From CAZPUI01 sp964415525 (GTDB taxonomy: Bacteria > Acidobacteriota > Holophagae > Holophagales > Holophagaceae), in contig CAYQAS010000026.1 in the NCBI GenBank assembly GCA_964415525.1, positions 1 to 42,278 of the forward strand: DNA of 42,278 bases, read 5' to 3'. Both the position numbers and the translations under genes were made by a program. This document shows, in pieces, positions 1 to 7,248 of this stretch (position 1 is the first letter of the stretch; every line of letters begins with the position of its first letter). A model generated the notes under the pieces. It was not told where the DNA came from and did not search any database. It saw only the letters and a list, made by a program, of their open reading frames with translations.

Positions 1-76
1 CGGTGATGAGCTTCATCTTGGCCATGTCGCGGCCTTCGCTGAAGTTGGGAACGCACTCGACGACTTTGTGGCTCAT
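1..76 (-). CDS. ftcD: Glutamate formimidoyltransferase, N-terminal fragment
   Basis: Only the first 25 codons are inside the window; the gene runs off the left edge. The N-terminus contains VECVPNFSEGRD, the hallmark start of the formiminotransferase N-terminal subdomain. The enzyme transfers the formimino group of formiminoglutamate to tetrahydrofolate in histidine degradation. The ATG at 74-76 is preceded by a good GGAGGA site. A short palindrome (90-103) lies just upstream. The family call rests on a short but very characteristic motif; whether a cyclodeaminase domain is fused cannot be seen. Confidence 0.8.
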   Translation of the reverse strand, partial: MSHKVVECVPNFSEGRDMAKMKLIT

Positions 77-89
77 GGGGTCCTCCGAA

Positions 90-103
90 CCTGTCTATAC
101 AGG
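90..103. promoter_or_regulatory. Palindromic operator-like site upstream of ftcD
   Basis: CCTGTCTATACAGG is an inverted repeat with 5-bp arms (CCTGT/ACAGG) lying 14 bp upstream of the ftcD start codon. Read on the minus strand it contains TATAGA, which could be a -10 element, so a bound protein would block transcription. The core TGT-N4-ACA resembles the TGTA-N2-TACA operator I recall for HutC regulators of histidine degradation, which would suit the downstream gene. The operator assignment is inference. Confidence 0.35.
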
Positions 104-159
104 ATCATACAAGCTCGCCTATCCGGTGGAAGCATGGGATCGAGAAATCAATGCCAGCG

Positions 160-193
160 GGGGCGCTCCGGGTCACGAGCCCCGGAGCGCCCC
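160..193 (-). terminator. Hairpin downstream of the methylmalonyl-CoA decarboxylase gene
   Basis: A perfect 13-bp inverted repeat (160-172 with 181-193, loop of 8) lies 14 bp past the stop codon of the decarboxylase gene on the minus strand. There is no long T-tract after it, so it may be a weak or Rho-assisted terminator. Confidence 0.6.
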
Positions 194-206
194 GCCGAGG
201 CGGATC

Positions 207-986
207 CTATTCGCCCTTGAAAGCGGGCTTCCGCTTCTCCACGAAGCTCTTCCGGCCTTCCTTGTAGTCGTGACTGTCATAGACCATCCGGCGCAGCCCC
301 TGGATGCGCTCGTGGGTCTCCGGACTCATGGGATAGGAGTTCCCGAGGATGCGCAACTGCTCCTTCATCACGCGAATCGCGAGGGGCGAGTTCTGGGTGA
401 TCTTTTCGGCGAAGGCAAAGGTAAACGCCTCGAGCGCTTCGGGAGCGACGATGTGATTCAGGATGCCCACCTCGAAGGCCCGCTCGGAGGTGATCGGCTG
501 TGCGCTGAAGAACATCTCCTTGGCGATGTGGATGCCCATGGCGCCCACGAACCGCATGAGGCCCGTGGTGGTGTAGGGCACACCGAGCTTGGCGGGCGTG
601 ATGGCGAAAGTGCTGTTGGGGGTGCCGATGGCCATGTCGCAGGTCACCACCAGGTCGCAGGCACCGCCCCAGACGCTGCCCTCGATCATCGCCACGACCG
701 GCACCGGGCACATCTGCACCGCGCGCAGCGCCACACCGAGTTCGTCGTTGTAGCCCAGGGGATCACGGCCCGGCTCCGGCAGGTCCTGGATGTCGAAACC
801 CGCCGACCAGACTTTGGAACCGGTCGGAACCCGAAGGATGATGACGCGCGAACCCTGCTCCACCAGGGCCGGAAAGGCCTCCGCCAGGGCATCCAGCAGC
901 TCTGTGGACAGGCAGTTGTGCTTGCCGGGATTGCTGAATGTCACGATGCCGACGGCACCCCTAAGCTCGGTCTCCACAAAACCCAT
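207..986 (-). CDS. scpB: Methylmalonyl-CoA decarboxylase (crotonase superfamily)
   Basis: A 259-residue crotonase-fold protein that follows E. coli ScpB/YgfG closely along its length, as remembered: SGSKVFSAG becomes TGSKVWSAG (55-63), EGSVWGGA is identical, LGVPY is kept and the C-terminus is EKRKPAFKGE. The family decarboxylates methylmalonyl-CoA to propionyl-CoA in the cytoplasm. Tyr of LGVPY (Tyr140 in E. coli) is present. The His66 position of the E. coli enzyme is Phe64 here (SAGFDI instead of SAGHDI). AGGAGG lies 6 nt before the ATG. It is divergent from ftsQ. A closely related enoyl-CoA hydratase activity cannot be excluded because of the His change. Confidence 0.85.
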   Translation of the reverse strand: MGFVETELRGAVGIVTFSNPGKHNCLSTELLDALAEAFPALVEQGSRVIILRVPTGSKVWSAGFDIQDLPEPGRDPLGYNDELGVALRAVQMCPVPVVAMIEGSVWGGACDLVVTCDMAIGTPNSTFAITPAKLGVPYTTTGLMRFVGAMGIHIAKEMFFSAQPITSERAFEVGILNHIVAPEALEAFTFAFAEKITQNSPLAIRVMKEQLRILGNSYPMSPETHERIQGLRRMVYDSHDYKEGRKSFVEKRKPAFKGE

Positions 987-1124
987 GCTTGCCTCCTGAG
1001 GGGATCGCGGAATCCGCCGCGCCCTGCTTCGAGATTACGCTTCGGCTCCTCCAATACCGTCATGAGAACTTGGCGACCACGGCTGGCCATGCGACGCTGA
1101 CCATCCCGTACGAACCTCATCCAC

Positions 1125-1916
1125 ATGCCCCCCTATCGTCCCCAAACCCCTCGCAAGTCCTGGCTCCCCTGGGCCAAATTCGGCATCGGAACCCTTCTGG
1201 TCGTCGGTGCCGGATGGGGCGTTTTGGAAGTTGCCCAGCGTTACATGGGGCTACAGAAACTCACCATCGAACAGGTGACGGTCATCGGGTGCCAAGGCGA
1301 TCGCCTGACCGAGGTACAGCGCATCGCCGATGAGATCTGCCTCGGCAAGCCGCTGTTCTGGTTTGACGCAGACGGCCTGCGGGAGCGCGTCGAACAACGC
1401 CGCTGGGTGCGCGGCCTCCTGATCCGGCGGGATCCCCCAGACCGGCTCTCCCTGGTGGTCGAAGAGCGCACACCGCTGCTCTGGCTCGTGAAATCCAGCG
1501 GGATCTACCTGGTTTCGGATGACGGCATCGTCCTGGATCGTCTCTCGCAATCCGGAGCCACGCCGATGCCCGTGATCGCAGATCCCACGAGCCAGAAGGA
1601 TGAGACCCTCGTTCAACTCATTCGCACCGCCTCGGCCTTGCGAGCGCTCGTCCCGAATGATTTCTTCCAACGGGTCGTGGAACTCCGGTGGACCCCTGCG
1701 GGTCCCGAGGCCTTCATCGAGGGCGTTCAGGCTCCCCTACGCCTGAGCAAGGTGGATCCTGGTCGAAATGTCGCCAATTTCCAGGCTGTTTTCCTGACGG
1801 ACTACGCCAACACACCCCGCCTCCAGGGGGTTCGTTATTTTGACCTCCGGTGGGAAGGCGAGGTGGTGGTGGGCGAGGCGGAGACCCAGGCGCCACCCAC
1901 GGGTATCACTCGGTAG
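1125..1916 (+). CDS. ftsQ: Cell division protein FtsQ (POTRA-domain protein)
   Basis: A 263-residue bitopic membrane protein with a short cytoplasmic N-terminus, one membrane segment at about 18-36, then a POTRA-like domain (about 47-117, including VTVIGC and ERVEQRRWVRG) and a beta-rich FtsQ domain ending near 250. FtsQ links early and late divisome proteins in the periplasm. Identification rests on topology, POTRA pattern and position directly before ftsA and ftsZ. No clear ribosome-binding site precedes the ATG, so the start is the least certain part. The gene is not preceded by murC/ddl as in classical dcw clusters but by a divergent metabolic gene. Confidence 0.85.
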   Translation: MPPYRPQTPRKSWLPWAKFGIGTLLVVGAGWGVLEVAQRYMGLQKLTIEQVTVIGCQGDRLTEVQRIADEICLGKPLFWFDADGLRERVEQRRWVRGLLIRRDPPDRLSLVVEERTPLLWLVKSSGIYLVSDDGIVLDRLSQSGATPMPVIADPTSQKDETLVQLIRTASALRALVPNDFFQRVVELRWTPAGPEAFIEGVQAPLRLSKVDPGRNVANFQAVFLTDYANTPRLQGVRYFDLRWEGEVVVGEAETQAPPTGITR

Positions 1917-1998
1917 TTCCTGCCTTCACACCTGGAAAGAAACCGCGCGGAACCCGTTCCGGAGCAGGTTCACACCTTTTCAACAATGCTTTTACGGC

Positions 1999-2004
1999 TA
2001 TGAT
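1999..2004 (+). promoter_or_regulatory. Possible -10 element upstream of ftsA
   Basis: TATGAT sits 11 nt upstream of the ftsA start in the 99-nt gap after ftsQ. No convincing -35 is seen at 16-18 bp. It could add an internal promoter for ftsAZ, but the close distance to the start codon weakens it. Confidence 0.2.
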
Positions 2005-2015
2005 CGGGGAAGGTC

Positions 2016-3245
2016 ATGGGAACCATCATGGTACAACCGCCCGTACTTCTGGGATTAGACATTGGTGCAAGCAAAATCGTGGCCGTGGCCGCCATCCTCG
2101 AGGATTCGGGGGCTTTGACGGTGACGGGTGCGGGCTTGGCCCATCCCGAAGGCGGCATCCGAAACGGCGAGATCACGGACATCAACCTCACCACCGCGGC
2201 CATTCACAGGGCCCTGGAAGAGGCGATGAACACCGCCGGCCAGACGCGCCTGGACGGCGTCAAAGTCAGCGTCGACGGACTGCAGTTCAAGGGGGAGAAC
2301 CTTCGGGACTCCATCACCATCTCCACGGCGGACCGCGTCATCACGACGGCGGATCGCGATCGGGTGATGGATCAGGCCACCAACGCCTGCAAACTCGCCA
2401 AGGAGGAGACGGTCCTCCACAAGATCCCCCAGATGTTCCACATCAAGGGGCAGCGGGACATCCGCAACCCCGTGAACATGGTGGGCGAAACGCTCGAGGC
2501 CGAGGTGCGCATCATCGTGGCGCCGGGTTCCGTTCTGGAGAATATGAACCGCGCCCTCCACCTGTCGGGGCTCGGCGGCGCTAGCCTGATGTACTCGCCC
2601 CTGGCCAGTGCGGAAGCCGTGCTGAGCCGCGAGGACGCCGAGAACGGCGCGGTGGTGGTGGACATCGGCGAACACCTCACGCACCTGGGTGTCTTCCTTC
2701 GGGGCGCGCTGTTCCACAGCGCCGTGATCCCCATCGGCGGCACCCATTTCACCAAGGATCTGGAGATCACCAAGCACCTCGGTGGCATCAGCTTGGCTGA
2801 GCGCATCAAGAAGAAGTTTGGCAACGCCCTACCTTCCCAGGTGCCAGCTGAGGACCTCATCGATCTTGAGGACGAGGGCCGGCAGGTCTCCCGTCGCGAG
2901 CTTTCGGAGGTGCTCCACGCACGCGCCATCGAACTCCTCAACATGGTGCAGGGCGAGATCGGGCGCAGCGGGCTCATCCATGAGATCCACGGTGGCGTCC
3001 ATCTGGTGGGCGGCGGCGCGCTGATGCCGTGCCTTCCGATTCTCGCCCAGAACATCCTGGCCCGCCCCCGCGTCGTCCTCGGCCGCGTCTTCGGCGTCCA
3101 GGGACTGCCCCAGGTGGTGGCCAATCCCTTCTACACGAATGCCCTGGGTGCCGTGAAGGTGCTGGCGCGTGAGATGCAAGCCGGAGCCGCCCGGCGTGCC
3201 CCCAAGGGCAGCGGCCTCATCGAGAAATTCAAGGGTCTGTTCTAG
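2016..3245 (+). CDS. ftsA: Cell division protein FtsA
   Basis: A 409-residue actin-fold ATPase that anchors FtsZ to the membrane. Visible features are the phosphate-1 motif GLDIGASKIVAV near the N-terminus, phosphate-2 VVDIGEHLTHLGVF in the middle, the adenosine motif HLVGGGALMPCL, and a C-terminal amphipathic helix GLIEKFKGLF that fits the membrane-targeting sequence. The ATG at 2016 follows GGGGAAGG; an ATG four codons later is also possible. The stop codon overlaps the first base of the longer ftsZ reading frame, giving a tight ftsA-ftsZ junction. Confidence 0.95.
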   Translation: MGTIMVQPPVLLGLDIGASKIVAVAAILEDSGALTVTGAGLAHPEGGIRNGEITDINLTTAAIHRALEEAMNTAGQTRLDGVKVSVDGLQFKGENLRDSITISTADRVITTADRDRVMDQATNACKLAKEETVLHKIPQMFHIKGQRDIRNPVNMVGETLEAEVRIIVAPGSVLENMNRALHLSGLGGASLMYSPLASAEAVLSREDAENGAVVVDIGEHLTHLGVFLRGALFHSAVIPIGGTHFTKDLEITKHLGGISLAERIKKKFGNALPSQVPAEDLIDLEDEGRQVSRRELSEVLHARAIELLNMVQGEIGRSGLIHEIHGGVHLVGGGALMPCLPILAQNILARPRVVLGRVFGVQGLPQVVANPFYTNALGAVKVLAREMQAGAARRAPKGSGLIEKFKGLF

Positions 3246-3271
3246 TGATATTCGAGAAGTCCGGAGCGTTC

Positions 3272-4492
3272 ATGCAGGAATTCCCCTTCCTCCCCTGCCC
3301 CAGCCATCTGCCCGGCGCCAACATCAAGGTGGTGGGCGTCGGCGGCGCGGGCTGCAATGCCATCGATCGCATGGTGGGCAGCGGCCTGGCTGGCGTGCAG
3401 TTCATCGCGATGAACACCGACCAGCAGAGCCTCGCCACCAGCCAGGCCCACGTCAAGATCCCGCTCGGCCCCCTGAGCAGCCGCGGCCTGGGTGCCGGTG
3501 GCAACGCCGATAAGGGCGCCGTGGCTGCCGAGGAGAGCCGTGAGGAGATCCTTGCCGCCCTCCAGGGCGCCGATATGGTCTTCATCACCGGCGGCATGGG
3601 CGGCGGGACCGGCACCGGCGCCAGTCCCATCATCGCGGGTTTCGCCCGGGAACAGGGCGCTTTGACCGTTGCCGTCGTGCTCACGCCCTTCCGCTACGAA
3701 GGCGTCGGCAAGACCGACAAGGCCCTGGGCGGCCTGCGCAACCTGCGCGAGACGGCGGATACCGTCATCGTCGTCTCCAACGAGAAGCTGCTGAGCCACT
3801 GCGAGCGCGGCGTGAAGGTGAAAGAGGCCTACCGCGTCGCCGACAGCGTCCTGATCCAGGGCGTACGCGGCATCACGGACCTCATCCTGCGCCCGGGCAC
3901 GCTCAACGGCGACTTTGCGGATGTCGAAGCCGTCCTCCGCAACGGTCGGGAAGCCCTCATCGGCACCGGCGTCGGCCGCGGTGAAGAGTCCATGCTGGAC
4001 GCCCTCCAGCGCGCCCTTGATTGCCCCTTGCTCGAGCGTGGGACCCGTGGCCCCGCCACCCAGGTCATCGTCTCCGTCATGGCGGACTGGGACCGCGTGG
4101 AACTGAGCTCCGTCGAGACCGCGATGAACTACCTGAGCGACCACTACCAGGGCCTCGCAGACATCAAGCTCTGCCAGGTGGAAGCGCCGGAACTGGAAGA
4201 CCGCGCCATGGTCACGGTGCTCGCCAGCGGGTTCGACCAGCCGGTGGCCTCCGTCTCCCGCGAGCTGGATCCCCTGCCCCCCATCGCGTCCCATACGCCC
4301 CGAGTCTATGGGGACCCTGAAATGACCCAGGCCCAGATGCAGCCCCAGAGTCACGAGACGCCCGCAACTCCCACGCGATTGCTCGTCCAGGCCCCCACCC
4401 CCAGCGGAGAGATGGCCGGCATGGCGGACGACCTCCATGTGCCTGCGATCATCCGCATGACCAGTGGACGTCTCCCCATCGAGAGTCTTTAA
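3272..4492 (+). CDS. ftsZ: Cell division protein FtsZ
   Basis: A 406-residue tubulin-like GTPase that forms the Z-ring. It carries VGVGGAGCNAIDRM (21-34), the NTD motif at 48-50 and the tubulin signature GGGTGTG (110-116). A variable linker from about 320 ends in a C-terminal peptide HVPAIIRMTSGRLPIESL, in the position where FtsZ binds FtsA. The reading frame is open from a GTG at 3245, but the ATG at 3272 has GGAG at the right distance and gives the normal N-terminal length. The gene closes the ftsQAZ cluster and is followed by a very strong hairpin. Confidence 0.97.
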   Translation: MQEFPFLPCPSHLPGANIKVVGVGGAGCNAIDRMVGSGLAGVQFIAMNTDQQSLATSQAHVKIPLGPLSSRGLGAGGNADKGAVAAEESREEILAALQGADMVFITGGMGGGTGTGASPIIAGFAREQGALTVAVVLTPFRYEGVGKTDKALGGLRNLRETADTVIVVSNEKLLSHCERGVKVKEAYRVADSVLIQGVRGITDLILRPGTLNGDFADVEAVLRNGREALIGTGVGRGEESMLDALQRALDCPLLERGTRGPATQVIVSVMADWDRVELSSVETAMNYLSDHYQGLADIKLCQVEAPELEDRAMVTVLASGFDQPVASVSRELDPLPPIASHTPRVYGDPEMTQAQMQPQSHETPATPTRLLVQAPTPSGEMAGMADDLHVPAIIRMTSGRLPIESL

Positions 4493-4520
4493 CGAGCGGG
4501 TTTACGCACTTAGCATTCTT

Positions 4521-4565
4521 ATTCAGCAAGAAGCCCGGGCAGTTGGCCCGGGCTTCTTGCTGAAT
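4521..4565. terminator. Perfect 20-bp hairpin between convergent genes
   Basis: Bases 4521-4540 and 4546-4565 are perfect reverse complements with a 5-nt loop. The hairpin lies between the ends of ftsZ (plus) and the small minus-strand gene ending at 4568, so it probably terminates both. A plain T-tract is missing on both sides. Confidence 0.85.
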
Positions 4566-4567
4566 GG

Positions 4568-4708
4568 TCATCCCGCGTAGGGATCAGGATGATAGGGATC
4601 CTGGTAATAAGGGGGTTGGTAAAGATGCGATTTTTCCCGCTGACCCGCAGTTTCCCATGGAAACACGTAACGGCCTTCCGGCTTGATCTGCTTTTCGGAT
4701 TCACTCAT
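4568..4708 (-). CDS. Small Tyr/Pro-rich protein, 46 residues
   Basis: A short gene with a strong site AAGGAG 8 nt before the ATG at 4706-4708. The protein starts MSESEKQIKPEG, continues through RYVFPWETAGQREKS and ends in a Tyr/Pro/Asp-rich tail (YQPPYYQDPYHPDPYAG). No signal peptide or membrane segment is seen. I do not recognise the family. It lies 50 nt behind rlmN on the same strand and ends 3 bp from the shared terminator hairpin, so it is probably the last gene of the metallophosphatase-ogt-murB-rlmN operon. Confidence 0.6.
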   Translation of the reverse strand: MSESEKQIKPEGRYVFPWETAGQREKSHLYQPPYYQDPYHPDPYAG

Positions 4709-4758
4709 TGGGTGCGCTCCTTGGGCCTTGCCGAGGCTACCAGCGCAGAAGGACCGCA

Positions 4759-5907
4759 TCAAGCTTCGTCGTGAGGACGCAGGGCGTGCCGGGCAAGCTG
4801 TCCGCAGGCACCCTGCACATCCTGCCCTCGACTCTTGCGTACCGTGACGAAACAACCCTCTGCCTTCAACGTCTGAATGAATGATTTCACCCTCTCCACC
4901 TCGGGCGGGAGAAAGCCCGCACCTTCGTGGGCATTGAAGATGATCAGGTTGATGTTGTGGTCGAAACGCAGATCGCCCATCCAAGCCGCGATGCGCCGGG
5001 CATCCTCGTCCGTGTCATTCACACCTCCGAGCAGGACGTACTCGATGGTCAATTTCTCCCGCATCCCCGGGTTCCACCTGGACAGCGCCTGTCGCAACCG
5101 TACCAGGTCGTAGGCCCGATTCACGGGCATCAGGGCATTCCGTGCCGCATCGGTAGTGGCGTTGAGGCTCAGGGCCAACCATGGGCGCGGCGTCAACTCC
5201 GCCAAACGCTCGATGGCCGGCGCGATGCCGGAGGTGGAGACCGTGATACGGCGCGTGCCGATGTTGAGCCCGTGAGGATGGTTCAGGATGCGGATGGCCT
5301 TGTGCACGTGCGCGAGGTTGTGGAGCGGTTCGCCCATGCCCATGAAGACGAGGGTCACAGCATGGCCGCGATCGGGGCCCAATTCCTTGAGCGCCACCAG
5401 CACCTGGGCGACGATCTCGCCCGCGGTGAGGTTGCGCTTGATGCCCATGGTGCCTGTGGCGCAGAAGGCGCAGCCCATGGCACAGCCAACTTGGCTGGAG
5501 ATGCAGAGGGTCACGCGTGGATTCCGCACATCCCGAGGCATGTGCACCGCCTCCACCACCGCGCCATCCGCCATGCGGAGGGCCAGCTTGGTGGATCCGT
5601 CGCTGCTGGGAATGCGCTCGACCACCTCGGGGAGCGTGGTGTCCAGATGCGCCGCCATCCAGGTGCGAATCTCCCGACTCACCCGCGCCACGCCATCCCG
5701 GTAGTGCCAGGGGCGCTGAAGCATGGCGAATACGTGGTCTGCTCGTCCCGGAACGCCCGCTTCGGCGAGTTCCTCAGGAAGCATCCCAAAAACGAAGGAC
5801 CGCCCGGCGACTTGCTCAGGTGCCGGACGGTCCCAGGGGTGTGAGGCCGCATCCTTCACCCGCCCAGTGTAACCCTGACCGGAAGGGAAATCACTGGTTC
5901 TTTTCAT
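4759..5907 (-). CDS. rlmN: 23S rRNA/tRNA (adenine-2-C) methyltransferase RlmN
   Basis: A 382-residue radical-SAM enzyme that methylates C2 of an adenine in 23S rRNA and of A37 in some tRNAs. The radical-SAM cluster motif is GCAMGCAFC (Cys142, 146, 149). Other family marks are RVTLCISSQVGC, MGMGEPLHN, RRITVSTSGIAPAI, the IEYVLLGGVNDT segment, and the C-terminal cysteine of QGACGQLA (Cys368), which fits the methyl-carrying Cys. The chosen ATG (5905-5907) overlaps the end of murB by 17 nt. A longer frame reaches 5946, but the extra residues look non-native. Confidence 0.93.
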   Translation of the reverse strand: MKRTSDFPSGQGYTGRVKDAASHPWDRPAPEQVAGRSFVFGMLPEELAEAGVPGRADHVFAMLQRPWHYRDGVARVSREIRTWMAAHLDTTLPEVVERIPSSDGSTKLALRMADGAVVEAVHMPRDVRNPRVTLCISSQVGCAMGCAFCATGTMGIKRNLTAGEIVAQVLVALKELGPDRGHAVTLVFMGMGEPLHNLAHVHKAIRILNHPHGLNIGTRRITVSTSGIAPAIERLAELTPRPWLALSLNATTDAARNALMPVNRAYDLVRLRQALSRWNPGMREKLTIEYVLLGGVNDTDEDARRIAAWMGDLRFDHNINLIIFNAHEGAGFLPPEVERVKSFIQTLKAEGCFVTVRKSRGQDVQGACGQLARHALRPHDEA

Positions 5908-6790
5908 GGCTCCACACTTCCACTTCAAGCTCCAATCGGACGCCACTCCGCTCCAGAACCGTCGCCTGCACGCGATCTACCAGTTCCCGGAACTCCTCAG
6001 GACTGGCCGCATCCGCATTCACCAGGAAATTGGCGTGGAGGGGGCTCACCTGCGCCCCGCCGATCCGCAAACCCTTGAGCCCCGCCTCCTCGATGAGCCG
6101 ACCTGCATGGGCCCCCGGTGGGTTCCGAAAGAGACACCCCGCGTTGCGCGTGCCGATGGGCTGCGTTTTCTGCCGTTTTTCCCGGTAGGTCGCCATCCGG
6201 GATTGAAGGGCCTGCCGGTCACCCGAAGCCAGATCCACCACCAGCTCCAGCCCCAGGCCACGGTGGCGAAGGTGGCTCAGCCGGTAGCCGAAGTCCCCAG
6301 GCTGGGGAGCCCGGGTGATCCGCTCTCCTTCCGCGGTGAGGAAGGTGTATTCGCAGAGCACATCCACCAGCTCCCGACCATTGGCACCGGCATTCATGGC
6401 AAGGGCTCCGCCGCAGGTGCCTGGGATGCCGCAAGCGTGTTCATAACCGGCAAGTCCGGCCTCTGCAGCGGCCTCGGAAAGCCGGATGTGGCCATAGCTG
6501 GCAGGCACCCGAAGGCGATTCCCCTCCCTTTTGAGGTCGTTCGAAAAACGCAGTCTCACGACCGGCTCGGAAATGTCCTCCAGAACCAGGAGGTTACTTC
6601 CCCCGCCCAGCACTCGGTAGGACAGCCCCTCGCGGTGACAGGTGCGCACGAAGGTTTCTGCTTGATCCATGTCCACCGGCTCGAAGAGCCAGCGGCAGAT
6701 TCCGCCGAGCCCAAGGGTTGTCAGGCGTGCAAAAGGCACATCCCGCCGGTGGGGCAATTGAAGGAGCGCATCAGGGAGGGGCCGAATCAT
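5891..6790 (-). CDS. murB: UDP-N-acetylenolpyruvoylglucosamine reductase MurB
   Basis: A 299-residue FAD enzyme that reduces UDP-GlcNAc-enolpyruvate to UDP-MurNAc in peptidoglycan synthesis. FAD-binding motifs are LGGGSNLLV (61-69) and CGIPGTCGGALAMNAGANG (120-138), followed by FGYRLSHLR and a C-terminal region of type II MurB. The residue that is normally the proton-donating Ser (Ser229 in E. coli) is Cys219 in NAGCLFRNP. The ATG overlaps the stop of ogt by four bases (ATGA), so translation is coupled. The frame stays open another 58 codons upstream, but that part reads antisense-like inside ogt. Confidence 0.93.
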   Translation of the reverse strand: MIRPLPDALLQLPHRRDVPFARLTTLGLGGICRWLFEPVDMDQAETFVRTCHREGLSYRVLGGGSNLLVLEDISEPVVRLRFSNDLKREGNRLRVPASYGHIRLSEAAAEAGLAGYEHACGIPGTCGGALAMNAGANGRELVDVLCEYTFLTAEGERITRAPQPGDFGYRLSHLRHRGLGLELVVDLASGDRQALQSRMATYREKRQKTQPIGTRNAGCLFRNPPGAHAGRLIEEAGLKGLRIGGAQVSPLHANFLVNADAASPEEFRELVDRVQATVLERSGVRLELEVEVWSHEKNQ

Positions 6791-7248
6791 CGCGCCTCCA
6801 GTATCACCCGCTCCAGGTCCAGCAGGCGCGCCTTGGCATCGAGCCCGCCCGGAAAGCTGTACCCGCCGCGCCACCCTGCCCCCACCACCCGGTGGCAGGG
6901 TACGAGGATGGGCAAGGGATTCCTTTTCAAGGCCTGCCCTACCGCGCGGGCCGCACGAGGCCACCCCACCTGAAGGGCAAGTTCGCCGTAGGTCAGCGTC
7001 TCGCCGACCTGGGTCCTTCGCAGCGCCTCGAAGACCGCGCGACGGAAGGGCGGCTGGCCGCTCAGGTCCACGGGAATGTCCGAGGGAAAGGGCCCCCCTC
7101 CATCCAGGAAGCGAACGATGCCGTGGTTCGGAGACTCACACCCGACCGGACCGGGATCCGGCCATGCCAAACGGTGCACCCCTTCAGACCCGTGCCAAAG
7201 GGCGATCGTCCCCCAGGCCGTCTGCAGACGGAGATCCGGCGGGATCAC
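6787..7248 (-). CDS. ogt: Methylated-DNA--protein-cysteine methyltransferase
   Basis: A 153-residue repair protein that takes the alkyl group from O6-alkylguanine onto its own cysteine. The acceptor motif VPCHRVVG holds Cys118. The helix-turn-helix region TYGELALQVGWPRAARAVGQA and the following NPLPILVPCHR are typical of Ogt/MGMT. The N-terminal ribonuclease-like domain is short. The start is GTG (7246-7248), overlapping the stop of the metallophosphatase gene in GTGA. The next gene, murB, overlaps its stop, so all three are likely translated from one mRNA. Confidence 0.92.
   Translation of the reverse strand: MIPPDLRLQTAWGTIALWHGSEGVHRLAWPDPGPVGCESPNHGIVRFLDGGGPFPSDIPVDLSGQPPFRRAVFEALRRTQVGETLTYGELALQVGWPRAARAVGQALKRNPLPILVPCHRVVGAGWRGGYSFPGGLDAKARLLDLERVILEAR

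Noticed and set aside
3..1100. A 365-residue plus-strand frame at the left edge
   Set aside because: It is antisense to the decarboxylase and ftcD genes, both supported by motifs and ribosome-binding sites.
3245..3271. GTG start of ftsZ overlapping the ftsA stop
   Set aside because: The ATG at 3272 has a GGAG site at proper distance and gives a family-typical N-terminus.
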